NCBI GenBank assembly: GCA_026874595.1
Contig: CM049320.1
Coordinates: 14,545,488-14,609,487 of the forward strand
DNA from: Sipunculus nudus
Taxonomy: Eukaryota > Annelida > Sipuncula > Golfingiida > Sipunculidae
Length of the DNA stretch: 64,000 nt
Direction of reading: 5' to 3'
The number at the start of each line of letters is the position of its first letter. Positions within the stretch are counted from its first letter, which is position 1. The notes beneath the pieces are model-generated. The model made no database searches. It saw only the letters and a program-made list of their open reading frames with translations, and was not told the origin of the DNA. Position numbers and translations under genes: made by a program. Positions 35,475-48,300 of this stretch are shown piece after piece.

Positions 35475-36119
35475 TCAGGTAAATATGAGGTTTAATACCC
35501 CAGGCAAAGTTCTCTCATAGGAGTCTCTTTTCATATTAAAAAGATTTTTCTTGAAGCTGCCTTTCTCTTTTGTCACTTTTGTCATACTCTTTGTGAAATT
35601 TCTGCTTCTTCCATTTTTAGGTGGGTTCTGAGGCATCCCATTAATCTGTTCCATTTTAAATCCTGTTTTATCTTCTTCTGGATTGTCCATAATGTGCCAC
35701 TGCTCTTGGTTACTCAAGGCTTGCACACTGTTTTGGTTACTCAAAGTCTGCCTGCAGTCTTGATTATCCATGGTTGCCCCACAAAACTGTTCCTGCTCAA
35801 AATTTACACCATGTTGCACTTTCAGGCACTGTGGAGTACCATTCTTTTTCCGCAGTTTCAAATTTTCCTTTGGTTTATCATGGCTGGGAATAGCCATGGT
35901 TTTACTGGTATGCTGCAAATCAGGATTAGTGATGTTTGATTTCAGTTTCATTTCTTTAGTTTCACTGCATAATCCCTGATATGCTGGTATATGGAGGTCA
36001 AAATCATATTTATTATAATCCCTCTCCAACTGTGTTTGAGCATCATGAGATAAAATAGCATGGTTTGTAAAATTTTTTTCTTTGTCTCTCTGGTGGATAG
36101 ATTTCAGCTGATGAAGTTG
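35475..36119 (-). CDS. 214-codon open frame continuing in phase after the PEX5 stop codon
   Basis: Immediately after the PEX5 TGA (36122-36120) the same frame reads CAA CTT CAT CAG and stays open for 214 codons to TGA at 35475-35477. Nothing in it matches a family I know. It is hydrophilic and rich in Asn, Gln, Lys and Asp, with a repeated SNQ motif, basic clusters such as KLRKKN and FKKNLFNMKRD, and no membrane segment. It ends LNLIFT, so it has no PTS1-like C-terminus. There is no ATG in the first 30 codons. Possible explanations are stop-codon readthrough (TGA followed by C is a relatively leaky context), an extension recently closed by a stop, an assembly error at the stop, or an exon of another transcript. 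As DNA the open frame is certain; its translation is not shown. Confidence 0.5.
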   Translation of the reverse strand, partial: QLHQLKSIHQRDKEKNFTNHAILSHDAQTQLERDYNKYDFDLHIPAYQGLCSETKEMKLKSNITNPDLQHTSKTMAIPSHDKPKENLKLRKKNGTPQCLKVQHGVNFEQEQFCGATMDNQDCRQTLSNQNSVQALSNQEQWHIMDNPEEDKTGFKMEQINGMPQNPPKNGRSRNFTKSMTKVTKEKGSFKKNLFNMKRDSYERTLPGVLNLIFT

Positions 36120-36321
36120 TCAACTTGCACCACCAAATTCCTTATTCAGGTAGTCTAAGTCTCTGTTATCACAGGCACTGTACAGGTCTGGCTTACCCAT
36201 GAGAGATATTGCCATCCTCATTGTGGACCAAATGTTATCGGACATGACTAGTTGTTCATCTTTCTGGCCTTTCCCCTTGCGTTGAAGATTGAGTGCTTCT
36301 AGGAAATGTTCAACTGCCTCC
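36120..36321 (-). CDS. PEX5: PEX5 coding exon 16 (last)
   Basis: The acceptor ATTGCAG precedes the exon. It encodes residues 560-625: the end of TPR7 ([15 protein letters not shown]), a polar linker, and the C-terminal bundle [16 protein letters not shown] to [15 protein letters not shown], then TGA. The end point matches the human protein (RDLSTLLTMFGLPQ). Confidence 0.95.
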
Positions 36322-39300
36322 CTGCAATGATATAAATCAGTTTAATTTAGTCAGTCATTCGTTTACAATGAGATCTGAAATACAAACAGTTTGTTTGTGA
36401 TATAAAGAGAAAAATGTCTCGCTCTTATGATTGGAAGACTCAAAATGCTTGACACAGGAGTAAAGATCAGACATAATTTAAGACCTAACTCAAAAGTTTA
36501 AAGGTTTATATTGTTGTAAAATTACTTGGATGCACTGACTTAATAAATGAAATGACCAAAATTCAATATAATCATTTAGGGCAATCTTATATTATGACTT
36601 AATATAAAAAAGAATCATTATCAAACTGTTCAAATTTCTGATTTTAATAGAATTGCCAAGCTATAAACAGGGATATATTTTTTGTTGAGAGCTTGTTCCA
36701 TCACTGAAATTATGAGGTAAAAATAGTCACAGGTTACTTTAGTCTGACACTAAATTTGAGAGACAATTAGAGAATTTTGTGAGGATAGGGATAAAAAGGT
36801 CTTCTTATGTTAAAGAAATCTATAAAAGAGATTTGCTCGATTTAGTCACTTTTTTTTAAGCTTTATTTGGAGGATGAAGCTGCCTCCGTTTTTTTTAATG
36901 CTGGCTTAGCTAGGAAGTATATATAGCTACAGAATTCCATACTGCTTTTCACCTACATCACTGGATGGAAAAACAAATATCTTGGCATTACACACCTGCC
37001 AGACTTTGGTGTGGAACACCAAGCAACGGCCTCCCTTAAGGTGCACATTTTGTCAATGAAACACAACTATGGAGTACAGCTTCCCCAATACAGGTAAGCC
37101 TGCAGAGCACTTACCCTGGGCGATGGCTGACCATGAAAAATCTCCAGCCTTGGCTTATATTTGAAATTACCATCTCCTGGCTTTGAGTCTGCCCTCTACA
37201 CCCAGACTACAAAAAACCAGTTATTTAAACATTTTTGTCTGGTGACCTCAATGGCTTACCTGTGAGCACCCAAGTTGATACAAGCGATACCAAGGTTGTA
37301 ACGCGTCCTGATGTAGCCTGGTGACAGCTCTAGTGCTCTGTGGTAGGCATCCACCGCTTCCTCACTACGATTACTATTAGCTAAGGTCGCTCCAAGCTTA
37401 TTCCACAAAAGATAATCCTACAATTAAAAAAATAAAAGGTCTTAAACCAAACAAAATTAGATGAAACTGCTCACATGCTTCAGTTACCCTGATAATGCTG
37501 CACCATAAGGTTCTAGGTGTATAATCATCCCCATTCTGTGGGCATCCCATACTCATTTGTGAGCCGTACATGACCATGGGGCAATGCCTTCCCATTAAGC
37601 CTGCAAAGTGCTAGACCTGCGAAAGGGGCGACTGTGAAAATCTCCACCCTTCCACATCAGAGATTTGAACTTGTTTATCCAGCTTTGAGCCCTGTACAGT
37701 ATGCCTACACCACAGAAGCTAGTGTAAAATGTTGTGTTCATTATTGGTAGAAAAAGGTTATAAAATAATATTAAATGATTGAATGATAAAACATTACCAA
37801 TGATCAATTATTAATCTCTAATTTTATGTAACATCTGTATTCCCATAAAATAAGCTGTGTTGAATTACAACTAAAATATTGACCAAGGAAATTTAGTCTA
37901 ACTTGTACATCATGCCTGAAGGTCAAGGTAATGGCTAGGCTTTTGACACTAATTTGTTGCAGGAGGTAATGTCTTAATGCTTGTCGCTGTTTTGTGCCCA
38001 GTCTTTCTTATATCTCTGAGAGAATAAGAAAATGATATAAGTATAATATGACTTCTTTGGATGTGCAAACACAATTGTTTGTGAGCGATTATGCAAAAAT
38101 GCAATCGACTAAATTGATTATGAAAAAAAAAAAGACCAATCATCGATTGAATCGATTCACTGGCACACCACTGTGTTCATACACTTACATTTGGTGTGAC
38201 CTGCAGGGCAGCAGAGAAACAGTCCACAGCCTTGTTATAATCTCCACTCAGGTTAAACAGGACACCAAGGCCAATCTAAAAGAGAAAAAAAATATGCCTT
38301 AAGTAGAGTCCTTGACAAAATCCTCTACATTCATATCAAACCAAAATTCATTAGAAACCATATACAGTATATATCATTTAAAACTTGTACAGAGTTCTTT
38401 TAATTGACATATGTATTGCTAATGTGTCTTGTTCACATAAACTGGCATCACTGGCCATCACATTATTCATGACATTATTGACGTCACTGTTTAAACAATG
38501 TTCAAAACTCTGTTTAAATCTGATATCCTGTTCCTTATAATGTATGATGTTATTCTATATAACCACCCTTATTTTTGAATATATATAAAATCTTCCAATA
38601 TAAGACAAAATAAATACGTTTCAACTATATATACAATGAAATCTTGCTAACATGAACCACCTGTAGGACCAGCCAAAGTGATTATGTTAACGGGGTAATT
38701 GTGTTGGATTATTTTATGATATTTACATTAGCCCAGGACCCCCAAAAAGTGGACAACATAGCAAAGGTAGTCATCAAAGTGCAGTGGTCGTCAGGTGGGA
38801 TTTCACTGTACATGTCTGTAGAGAAGGCCTAAGGGAATAAACCCCTTAACTACAAATTTACCCAAAAGGGAGTGCTTTAGTGAAATCTACCATATTTACC
38901 ACAAAAGTGGTGCGATGGAGCAAAGTAAAATACAGAACTACTGACCTGAACATCTGGATCAATTTGTCCTTGATTGGCAGACTGAACTGCTTTGATGTAC
39001 AGGTCTTGTACCTCATCATGTAGACCACTGTACAAAGTACAAGACAATCAGGAGTTCAAATCAAACCATGCATGGTGGATCCTATTCCTGTGAATTCCAT
39101 AAAGGTTAGTAATTTTCTCAACTCAGGGACTTACATTGTACATGTATTGTGCATGTCCAGCATCCTTCTGATGTTCATAAACGGTAGAGTGGTTTGTTTA
39201 AGATGGTCTTTGACAACACCTGGGTGGATGTGGTTTGTTTAAGATGGTCTTTTGACACCACCTGGGTGGATGTGGTTTGTTTAAGATGGTCTTTTGACAA

Positions 39301-42300
39301 CACCTGGGTGGATGTGGTTTGTTTAAGATGGTCTTGTGACAACACCTGAGTCATTGTAAGTCAACGCATAATGTAAGTTCCTGAGTTGAGAATTTTGCTA
39401 ACCTTTAAGGGAGCACTTGAGGATTAAATATAGAAGTTAATAGGAATTCTTGGTCAGAATATGGGAAAAAATATAGGAATTTTCACTACACATTTGTATT
39501 TTACTTGTTTATTCACCATGACCTTCAGTTCTTTAAGCAACATCTAAAAAGGTCTGTTTAAATGGTTTAGATAGCTGTATTTATATGACTGTAATACTTA
39601 AATGAACAGTTCTATAAATCAGCTGAAGGTCTTCAATAATAGGTCTATGTAACAAAAATTATTCAATTGATATTAACAGATATACTGCAAACATGACTGT
39701 GCAGTGAAAAAAAAATATTAAATAATATAGGAGAATAAGGTTTAAAGGTGGGAAAATACAGGATTTTACACGAGACAATTTTTATATAGAAATACATAGG
39801 AGTATATATAAGCTGTAGGAAGTGCAGTAACACCTGATCCTTTTTTTACTCTGCAAACTTGGCAGACATGAATTATTCTTTTAATTTTATTTAAATATCC
39901 TCATTCTCCTTATCCTAAATCTGTACTGTCAATCATCTGACACCATCACCCACTGCCATAATCTGTGGTTTTGATGACATCATTACCATTAAATACAGTT
40001 ATTACAGTATACAGCCTACTCTGTTACCTGACATTAATTTACTTAATATAATTCCTTGAACCTTCTATAACCAGAGCACTGCATATGGTGCATAATACCC
40101 CCTTTGCATATTTTGTGACCTCTGACCTCATTAAATATGGATGAATTTTGATTAATCTTTCTATTGAGTTTGATCAAAATCCATTATATTTCTTGTACAT
40201 TATCACTGCGACACCACAGACTGGCCTGTACAAAGCAGCCTGGTGACCTCAGACCTCATTTTATATGCAAGGATTTTGCTAGAAAATGAACTTAGGTGAG
40301 AAATTTTTTTATTAACATTTGATTAAAAGTTTTATCAAAACCCAACATATTCTTTGAAATTATTGTGGTGACACCACATAGTAGCCTAGTGACCTCTGAC
40401 CTTTTTAATTTAAATATGTATGGGTTTTGACCATCATCAAACTCTGGCTAGTTAATCTATTGGTAAGTAGTTATGATAATCCATGAAGTTTCATGTAAAT
40501 CCATCAAAGCCCCGGTAAGTTTTCACGGCGACACTAAAAGTTAATGGACGGACGGTGGGTCTTCCATAATAGGTCCCGTCATAGACAGGCATATAAAAAT
40601 AGGCCAGAAAACCCAATCCCATCACACACAGGTATCTTCAACAAGCCTCATTTACTGGATTTTGATCCAGTAATATTTTATCGACATTTTCATCTACTCC
40701 TGCTGTTATCCAAACCCTTCCTCAATGCTGTACTTGTAGAGCAAAATAAAATACATGATATGTTTTCTATCAGAGTTTTTTAAGTACTTGTCTATGTGGT
40801 GAACCCCCTAGAGTATGGCATACCCTTTTTATGAACTGTCTAAAGTACAGAGTTGTGAATATTTACAGAGCTGTTCATTTACATATGACTTGTCAGAAAG
40901 AGATTGGAGAAATCAGAAAAGTTTGCTTGTATGGTGGCCAAGTTCGGGGAACAATTACAGTGGAATGGATTGAGAGAATGCATGTAGTAGTCTTGAGAAC
41001 TGATTAGCATTATTTTGTAGTGAGTGCTGACAGTTTTGGTACAGGGCTGGGCTGTGACATTCGGAGGAACCTTGTCATGGACTTTGATTATAAAGTCAGA
41101 TCGACCTGCATAGGATAAAGCAAATGGCCCTGGATAAACAAGGTATGCAGGGAACCATAGACTGATTCATTGTGCTTCATTATAATTCATCAGGCAGGGT
41201 ATTTTTGTGTTTATTGTAATTCTTTCTTTTTTTAATAATAATTTGAATCTAAACATCTGGCTTTTGTTTTATTTACTGCCTTAATATCCTAATGAATTTA
41301 GGCCAGTGAAACCACTGTCCTTTGTTACAGGGTGACATAAAAGCAGACCCAACTGTCTCGCTAGTGAAGTTTGCTTTTCTAGCGAAGCGGTTGGTACACC
41401 AGACTTGTGCGCCACCATTATGGGTTCAACACCGGGATCAGCCCAGAATTTTCCCCTGAACAATTTGTCTTCGAAACAAAATGGGGGCTCATCCGGGATG
41501 ACGGTAAACTTTGTGGCCCATGGAATAAGCTCACCAAAGTGTGACTCCTGGGATATTTAGTCTTGTTCTGATAGCAGAATGCTCTTAAGAGGGTGTGTGT
41601 TAAGGGGTGACATAAAAGCAGACCCAACTGTCTCCCTAGTGAAGCTTGCTTTTCTAGCTAAGCGGTTCGTACGCCAGACTTGTGTGCCACCGAAATGGGT
41701 TTGACTCCAGGATCAGGCCAGAATTTCCCCCTGAACAATCTGTCTTCGTAACACCTTGAAGTCATCAGTTTCATCATTCTCCCAGAGTAAAAACACATGG
41801 AGCATGGGGCTGACGAAGCTCAGGGATATACTACATATACACAGAAAAACAAGTAGCTCAGACAAATGCTGAAAGGAGGTTGAGCAGGGTCCCTGTCAGT
41901 TCAACTAATTACAGATATCTGGTGTTCTAAACTAAATATCATGTTAAAATTGATAAGGTTAGCTCAGACAAATGAAAAGAAGGTTGAGCAGGGTCTCTGT
42001 TAATTAAACTAATTACAGGTATCTGGTGTTCTATACTAAACTGAAAAATTGATTGATAAAAACATATTTTAAAAACTTACTCTGACATAAATGAGGTTAC
42101 TTCAGGTTTGCTGGCACCCTCTACTGGTGGTATAAGGTGTGAATATTTAGGATTCTGTCTGATCCACTCTTTCAGAGTGTCACACGCTAGCCTTTGCTGT
42201 GACTCGTTAGTGTAGCTGACTGCCAGCCCCATCAGTGCTGTCAGGTTACCTGGCTGAATTTCTAAACACCTGTGTATCAGATAAATGTAACTGTGAATAA

Positions 42301-45300
42301 TTTTTGTCTGACTTGTAAGTAGGTCAACCAGCATTGATTCAAGGGATCACTACAGTCTCACGTAATCTCGTATGGTCCTGATAAGAAGGTAGAATGTAAT
42401 TGTGAGAATGTTTTCACATCTACAAACATGTATCTCGACAACAGTCCTTTTTCTACTTCAAAGGCAAAATGCTGGTTCAGTGTTCTGTAATGGACACAGA
42501 GTCATGAAAATTGAAAAAACGTACTTAACTAAATATAAGCACAGAGCTGTAACCTGTCATTGGATTTTTTAAGCATTGGTGAGGCCAAGGCAAGAAAGCT
42601 TGTATATTGTCTGCAGTTAATATAACAGTCATCATCTCTAATCATCATACAATCTTAAATTTATATTTTATAAATCCTATTTTAGTCATATTAGGAATGA
42701 CAGGTATCACAAATTACAATTTTCTTTCATGCTGCCATGAGTTAGACTGCATATAATGTCTATAATTGAAGAGTTTAACTCCAAGTTTTTATCATACTTT
42801 GAATGAGTGGAAAATGTAAAACAGATCATAAACTTTTCAACATGAAATAATCAAGATCACACATTATAAAGCAGTGTGTATAATAAATTACCAACTTTTT
42901 AAGGGCTGCGATTGCTGATGGCTCCTGTTCATTGTCAGCTTGTGTTGTACCCAGGTACTGCCATGCCTGCCAAGAAAGAAATAAGATAATTTTGAGTGTG
43001 AATACTTACACTGACATTTTAGCTCATTAGGTAACAACAACAAATGAACTAACATGAGTGTCATTCTACTTCATTCCAAAATGTTTCTTTTTTTATAACT
43101 CTGCTATTATTTTTTCAATCCTCACTGGGTGGTTTGTATAATGGCAACTTTGTTGAGCAAGAGAACTGCAAGAGTGGGTAATATGCCCGCCCATTGTAGG
43201 CCTTCTGACCTTATTAAATACACACAGATCATGCAGACAATCAAATCCAGGGGATTTACTTTAAAAGCTTAACGTATAAACTCTGAATTATAAAGAAACC
43301 CATCAAATTTCTAGTTATTACAGCAATATCTAAATGATGTCTGGTGACCTCTGACTTCATTAAATATTCCTAAATTTTGCTAAAAACTGAAGTCAGGTGA
43401 GAATACCGGTGGTGAGTTTCAATGGAAATCCATCATATTTTTGCTAAGTCATCACAGCATGACCGAATCCTGGTGACCCCTGACCTAACCAGATATGTTT
43501 GGATTTTGCCAAGAATTAAAATTAGTAGAGCATTTATATTAATTAATATTTCTTTTGAGTTTCATCAAAATACATCAAATTCTTGGTAAGTTATCAAAGC
43601 CACACCATAAAGTAGCCTGGTTTCTTCTGACCTAATTAATTATGTGTAGATTTTGCCCAAAATTTGACTCAAGTGAGAAAATCTATTGATACATAGTAAA
43701 AGTGAGTTTCATGGAAATCCATCAAAACCCTGGTAAGTTTTCACGGTGACACTAAAAGTAAATGCACAGAAGGTGCCCATCCCATAATACAAAGCATCAA
43801 AGAAAGGGGTATAAAAAGTTATCAACAGATTTGGATGAAATTTGTGGAGGAATTTTATTAGACGGAAAACCAAGGAACTTAAAATTTTGAAGTATTCTGT
43901 ATCACTAGAATTTTATCATCAAATGATTCTTTACCATGGTGACACAAACTAATTAATAGGGCAAAGAGCCAGAGTAATTCACTGGTATTAGGGCCACCTT
44001 TGTTCTGGCACACACAGCTTACCACACATTCCTCTGAGCTTTAATTCCTATATTTTCTGCAGTTAAGTTGCAAATACCAAAGTTTGAATAGTATCAAGGT
44101 GGAGGTGTATATGTTGTCTCTGACTACTTCTCTATCTTAATTTGAACTTCATGTACTATACTCTTTTAATTAATATTCATAATTGAAAGGAGCATCCAAA
44201 TCATCCATCCACCTCTGCATGATTGGCATCTTTCTGTACGGCAGCCTCAAACAGTAAGACAGCGCTTGGTATGTCACCCTGGTCCAGTCTCTGTAATCCT
44301 TCCTTGAAAGGATCAGGGTGGTCCATCAGAGGGTTATCTTCTTCAAACTTGTAATCCTTGAACAACAGAAAGTTAAGTTTTGCCTCAGAATTATATTACA
44401 TTCAAATAGGCAATGAAACAGATTATCTGTAAATTTATGGTTATAATTAGAATTAGAACAGTTATTGTTAATCTTAGAAAAAGAACAAATTTACATCAGC
44501 ATCATGAAAATCTTGCAATACCCCAAATCAATCTCATTAATTATCAGTTAAAAGTAAGTGGTTTGATGTATAAGTATTCTCAATACATATATTACAATTT
44601 TTTCAGTGCTTTATCAAGAAATATTATAAATGCAAATAATTCAAAGAAAATTTTTCCATTTGTTAGATTCAGGATTTTAATATTCAGAATTTATTTCTAT
44701 ATACTTCACCTACACTGGTAAAGTACAATCAAGCCCACTTATTGTCATATTGGTGAACAGAAAATCCTGCTTATAGTCACATAAACCTGAAATCCCAAAC
44801 CATTTCCCATAGGACCAATTATAAATCTGACTGCTTTTTTATCATAAAATAATGTCATAATCTGATTATTGTAATAGTCAGACCTTTGGAATTATTCTAG
44901 TTTACAGTTAATATCCCATGAAATGCTGGCAAAACAATCTGATGCCAAAGGACCTGTAATCAGGCATATCATATGATTACATTGCCCTCCATGCCCTGAA
45001 GGCACAGTGCAGTGAGGTGTGTGGATCCCTCATCATCTATCAGATAGTTAACATGCTAAAAAAAATTTTAAATCAAGATCACTATGTTTCTTTTCTACTT
45101 GCATGAATTTTTTTAAAGAACTTCTGTCTTGTATAGATAACTACCTCCATTTTTTAATGCTGACTTTTCCAATTCTTTTCATGAATTAAGTTATCACAGT
45201 GACATTAACATGGACGATGATGGCGTACATGTTACATTCACAATGAACTCCTCATCTTTATGAACTGCAGTTTACACATTAATGAAGTATACATGCACAA

Positions 45301-48300
45301 AATATTAGTAGACCATATTAATTGTGCTTATGGCTGGAAATCCCCTTTTAGGACCCACATAAAGCTGGAGGTCTTAAGAGCTTTCAAGAGATACAATATC
45401 TGAATTCCAGACTCTCCTTGCAACTTCAGTGACAAGTACTAATTTGGGGACACCTGGTTTAAGCACTGTTCTATCTAAACAACAACTACAGAAGAATCAG
45501 TCATTGAGGACATCCTGAAAACAAGACATAACAGATTTCTTCTTACAGTCAGAAAAAAATGCATGATTTATTTAGTTATGACAGTTTGCCTTTGCTTAAC
45601 ATTATCACTGTGCAATCTGTTTCCCTGACATTTGACCCTGTGACCCAAATGCTACATTACTTTCTGTTGGGAAGCCATCACTAGTCATTTACTGTGTCTT
45701 CAGTTAGCTTACACTGACAAATGTAAAAAAAAAATTACAGTAATTGAATTATCAGGTCTGCTTCAGTTTATTGTTAATTTATCTAGAACTTAGGAAGATG
45801 TAACACATCTATGACTGAAAAAGGACACTGACCATGAAGCCCACTTAAAATCACATCCCAGGTATGGTCATGATTTAAGTGTGAGTGGACAACAAGACCA
45901 TGAGGCTGTACCTGAGTATTTACATCAAAGTATTGATAAAAGAAAATGTTTGGAAAAATTTCAATTGTGACATTTGTCTAATCTTTCTCCTTGTATTATC
46001 ATTATGACCAGGTTTACTGTGGTCTGTGGCATGTTCAAGTGGTCTTATAAAAACACGTTCAAGTGGTTTTAGAAAGACACAGTGTGTTTGATGGTAACCT
46101 CGTGACATGTCTCACCTTGTACAGGTCCATAGCGTTATAACTGTGGAAGTCCTGAAGCCAGGGATGATCTCCCTCCATGTCTTCTCTGTCAGAATACAGA
46201 ATCACTGACAAATAACACAGGCCTGCCAGTGTATAACAAAACAAGACAGAACCACACACATATAACAAAGGGTTGCCAGTAAAAAAAAAACAGATCTGAA
46301 AAGAGAATGTTACAAATAACACAGGTCAAAATACAAAATCACTTACAAATAAGAGAGGCCTGCAAGTAAATAACAAAGGTCAAAATACAGAATCATTACA
46401 AACAAGAGAGACCTGCAAGTAAATAGGACAGGTCAAAATACAGAATCACTTACAAATAAGAGAGACCTGCAAGTAAATAACGCAGGTCACAATACAGAAG
46501 CATTACAAACAAGAGAGACCTGCAAGTAAATAACACACTTCAAAATACAGAATCATTAAAAATAAGAGACTTGCAAGTAACTAACACAGGTCAAAATACA
46601 AAATCCATTATAAATTACAGAGACCTGCATGTAAATAACACAGGTCAAAATCACTTATAAATAACAGCGACCTGCAAGTAAATAACACAGGTCAAAATAC
46701 AGAATCACAAATAAGAAAAACCTGCAACAGGTCAAAATATGGAACCACTATCAAATACCAAAGGTCTGACAGTAAATAACACATATTTTTTTTAAATGAG
46801 AGAGAATCTCTCATATACATGATCTAATATATATAATAACCCCATGACAGAATCATACCTGCAAGAAATGCAGGCACATTAGGAAACAACAAATGTACTT
46901 GCATGAACTTGTGAATAATTGAGACAGTGTGTGACTTATAAATAATACTGTGAAACTCACTTGAAAACAAAACATGTGTAGACTTCAGCTAAATACCATA
47001 ACTGTCATAAATACCACAATTACCATAAATATATTAAGTAACAATATCATAAAGAGTGGATTATCTTAGTATGGACTGATCAGTGAAATAATTCTCAGAT
47101 CTGGAGGAATGTATTGACTCACTTGGCCATGGCATCCCACTGTTCCTGTAGCTTCTCAAAGAAGTCTGCCTGAGGTTCAAGTAGTTTCTCTGTATCTGGA
47201 TGAGCCTGGAACTCCTCAGCCCAGCGATCTGACAGTGACTTGCCCTGAGCACAACGAAACCTGAAGTTAGTCCTTCCTAGACAGGCAAATAGGGTACCTG
47301 CTTATGTTATAAAATGTGTTAATTCCTCTGGCTATTACAGAAATGTTAACACTATGTATAAGGTTTCCTTAGTTTTTAAAACAGGAAGGATATCTTACAC
47401 ACATACTGTCAAAATTCATGGTTTAATACATGTATGTTAATGAAAAACCAAACACTCAAAGGTCAGATATACAAGTACCCTTCAGCTAGTAATGATAAAT
47501 ATAAGAAGAGACGTACATAACTGCCAAATCAGAAACCAAAGTTAAACAAAATTATTCTTTTTTAATAGCCAATGTGCAACAATGAAAATGATAATAAATG
47601 ATGCAAAACTTACAGCTAGCCTTATATTAAGTAAATCATATCACAGAGTTTATGTCACCAAAAGAATTCCAACAGATAAATATCATACACACAGAATACA
47701 AATTTTACAAAAGTTTACAGAAAGTTAAACATGCAAATAAAAATCAACAGATACAGGAGAGCCCAACCAGTAGAAACTGTCCTGACATAAAGACACTGTA
47801 GGATTTTTAAATAGCTTACATGCATTATTATACTGGGAGATGAAGGTATTATGCATTTCCATTGGTTTTTTTGGTTGGTTTGTCTGATAGAAACTTTAAG
47901 CATAAAGTAATGATCAGGTTTTGATTAACGTTTGAGGAAGGTTAGGGTAACACACAAGGAATAATCCATTAAATGTTTCAGGAAATCTGGATCACTGTGA
48001 CGTGTTTTATTAATCAGAGGCTTCTTCTGCATCATGACAAGTGATGTTTAGTCGAGTAAAACCATCCGAGTCTGAGTGCAAGTCTGGTCAACACCACTTG
48101 AGTTCAAGTCCTTGAGGTTCAAGTCCAAGTCAACCTCCTTCAAGTCAAAGTCATTTGGAACCCTAGTTCAAGTTCGAGTCCAATACAAATATATCTTTAA
48201 ACAGTAATTTGAAATGGAAATTTCTGATTATCATATACAATTTAAGTTTGTTGATACAAGCTTTTACTATAATGGTTGATTTCTTTTATTATAGCTCCTG

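Noticed and set aside
35694-35979. Plus-strand frames at the end of PEX5
   Set aside because: They are antisense shadows of the minus-strand extension frame; they lack coding features of their own.
36120-36122. TGA as a selenocysteine codon in PEX5
   Set aside because: PEX5 is not a selenoprotein family, no SECIS-like element could be shown by eye, and the stop matches the normal family end.
46190-46760. Possible CRISPR-like array
   Set aside because: Repeats are degenerate, adjacent without unique spacers, and lie in an animal gene intron; this is a minisatellite.
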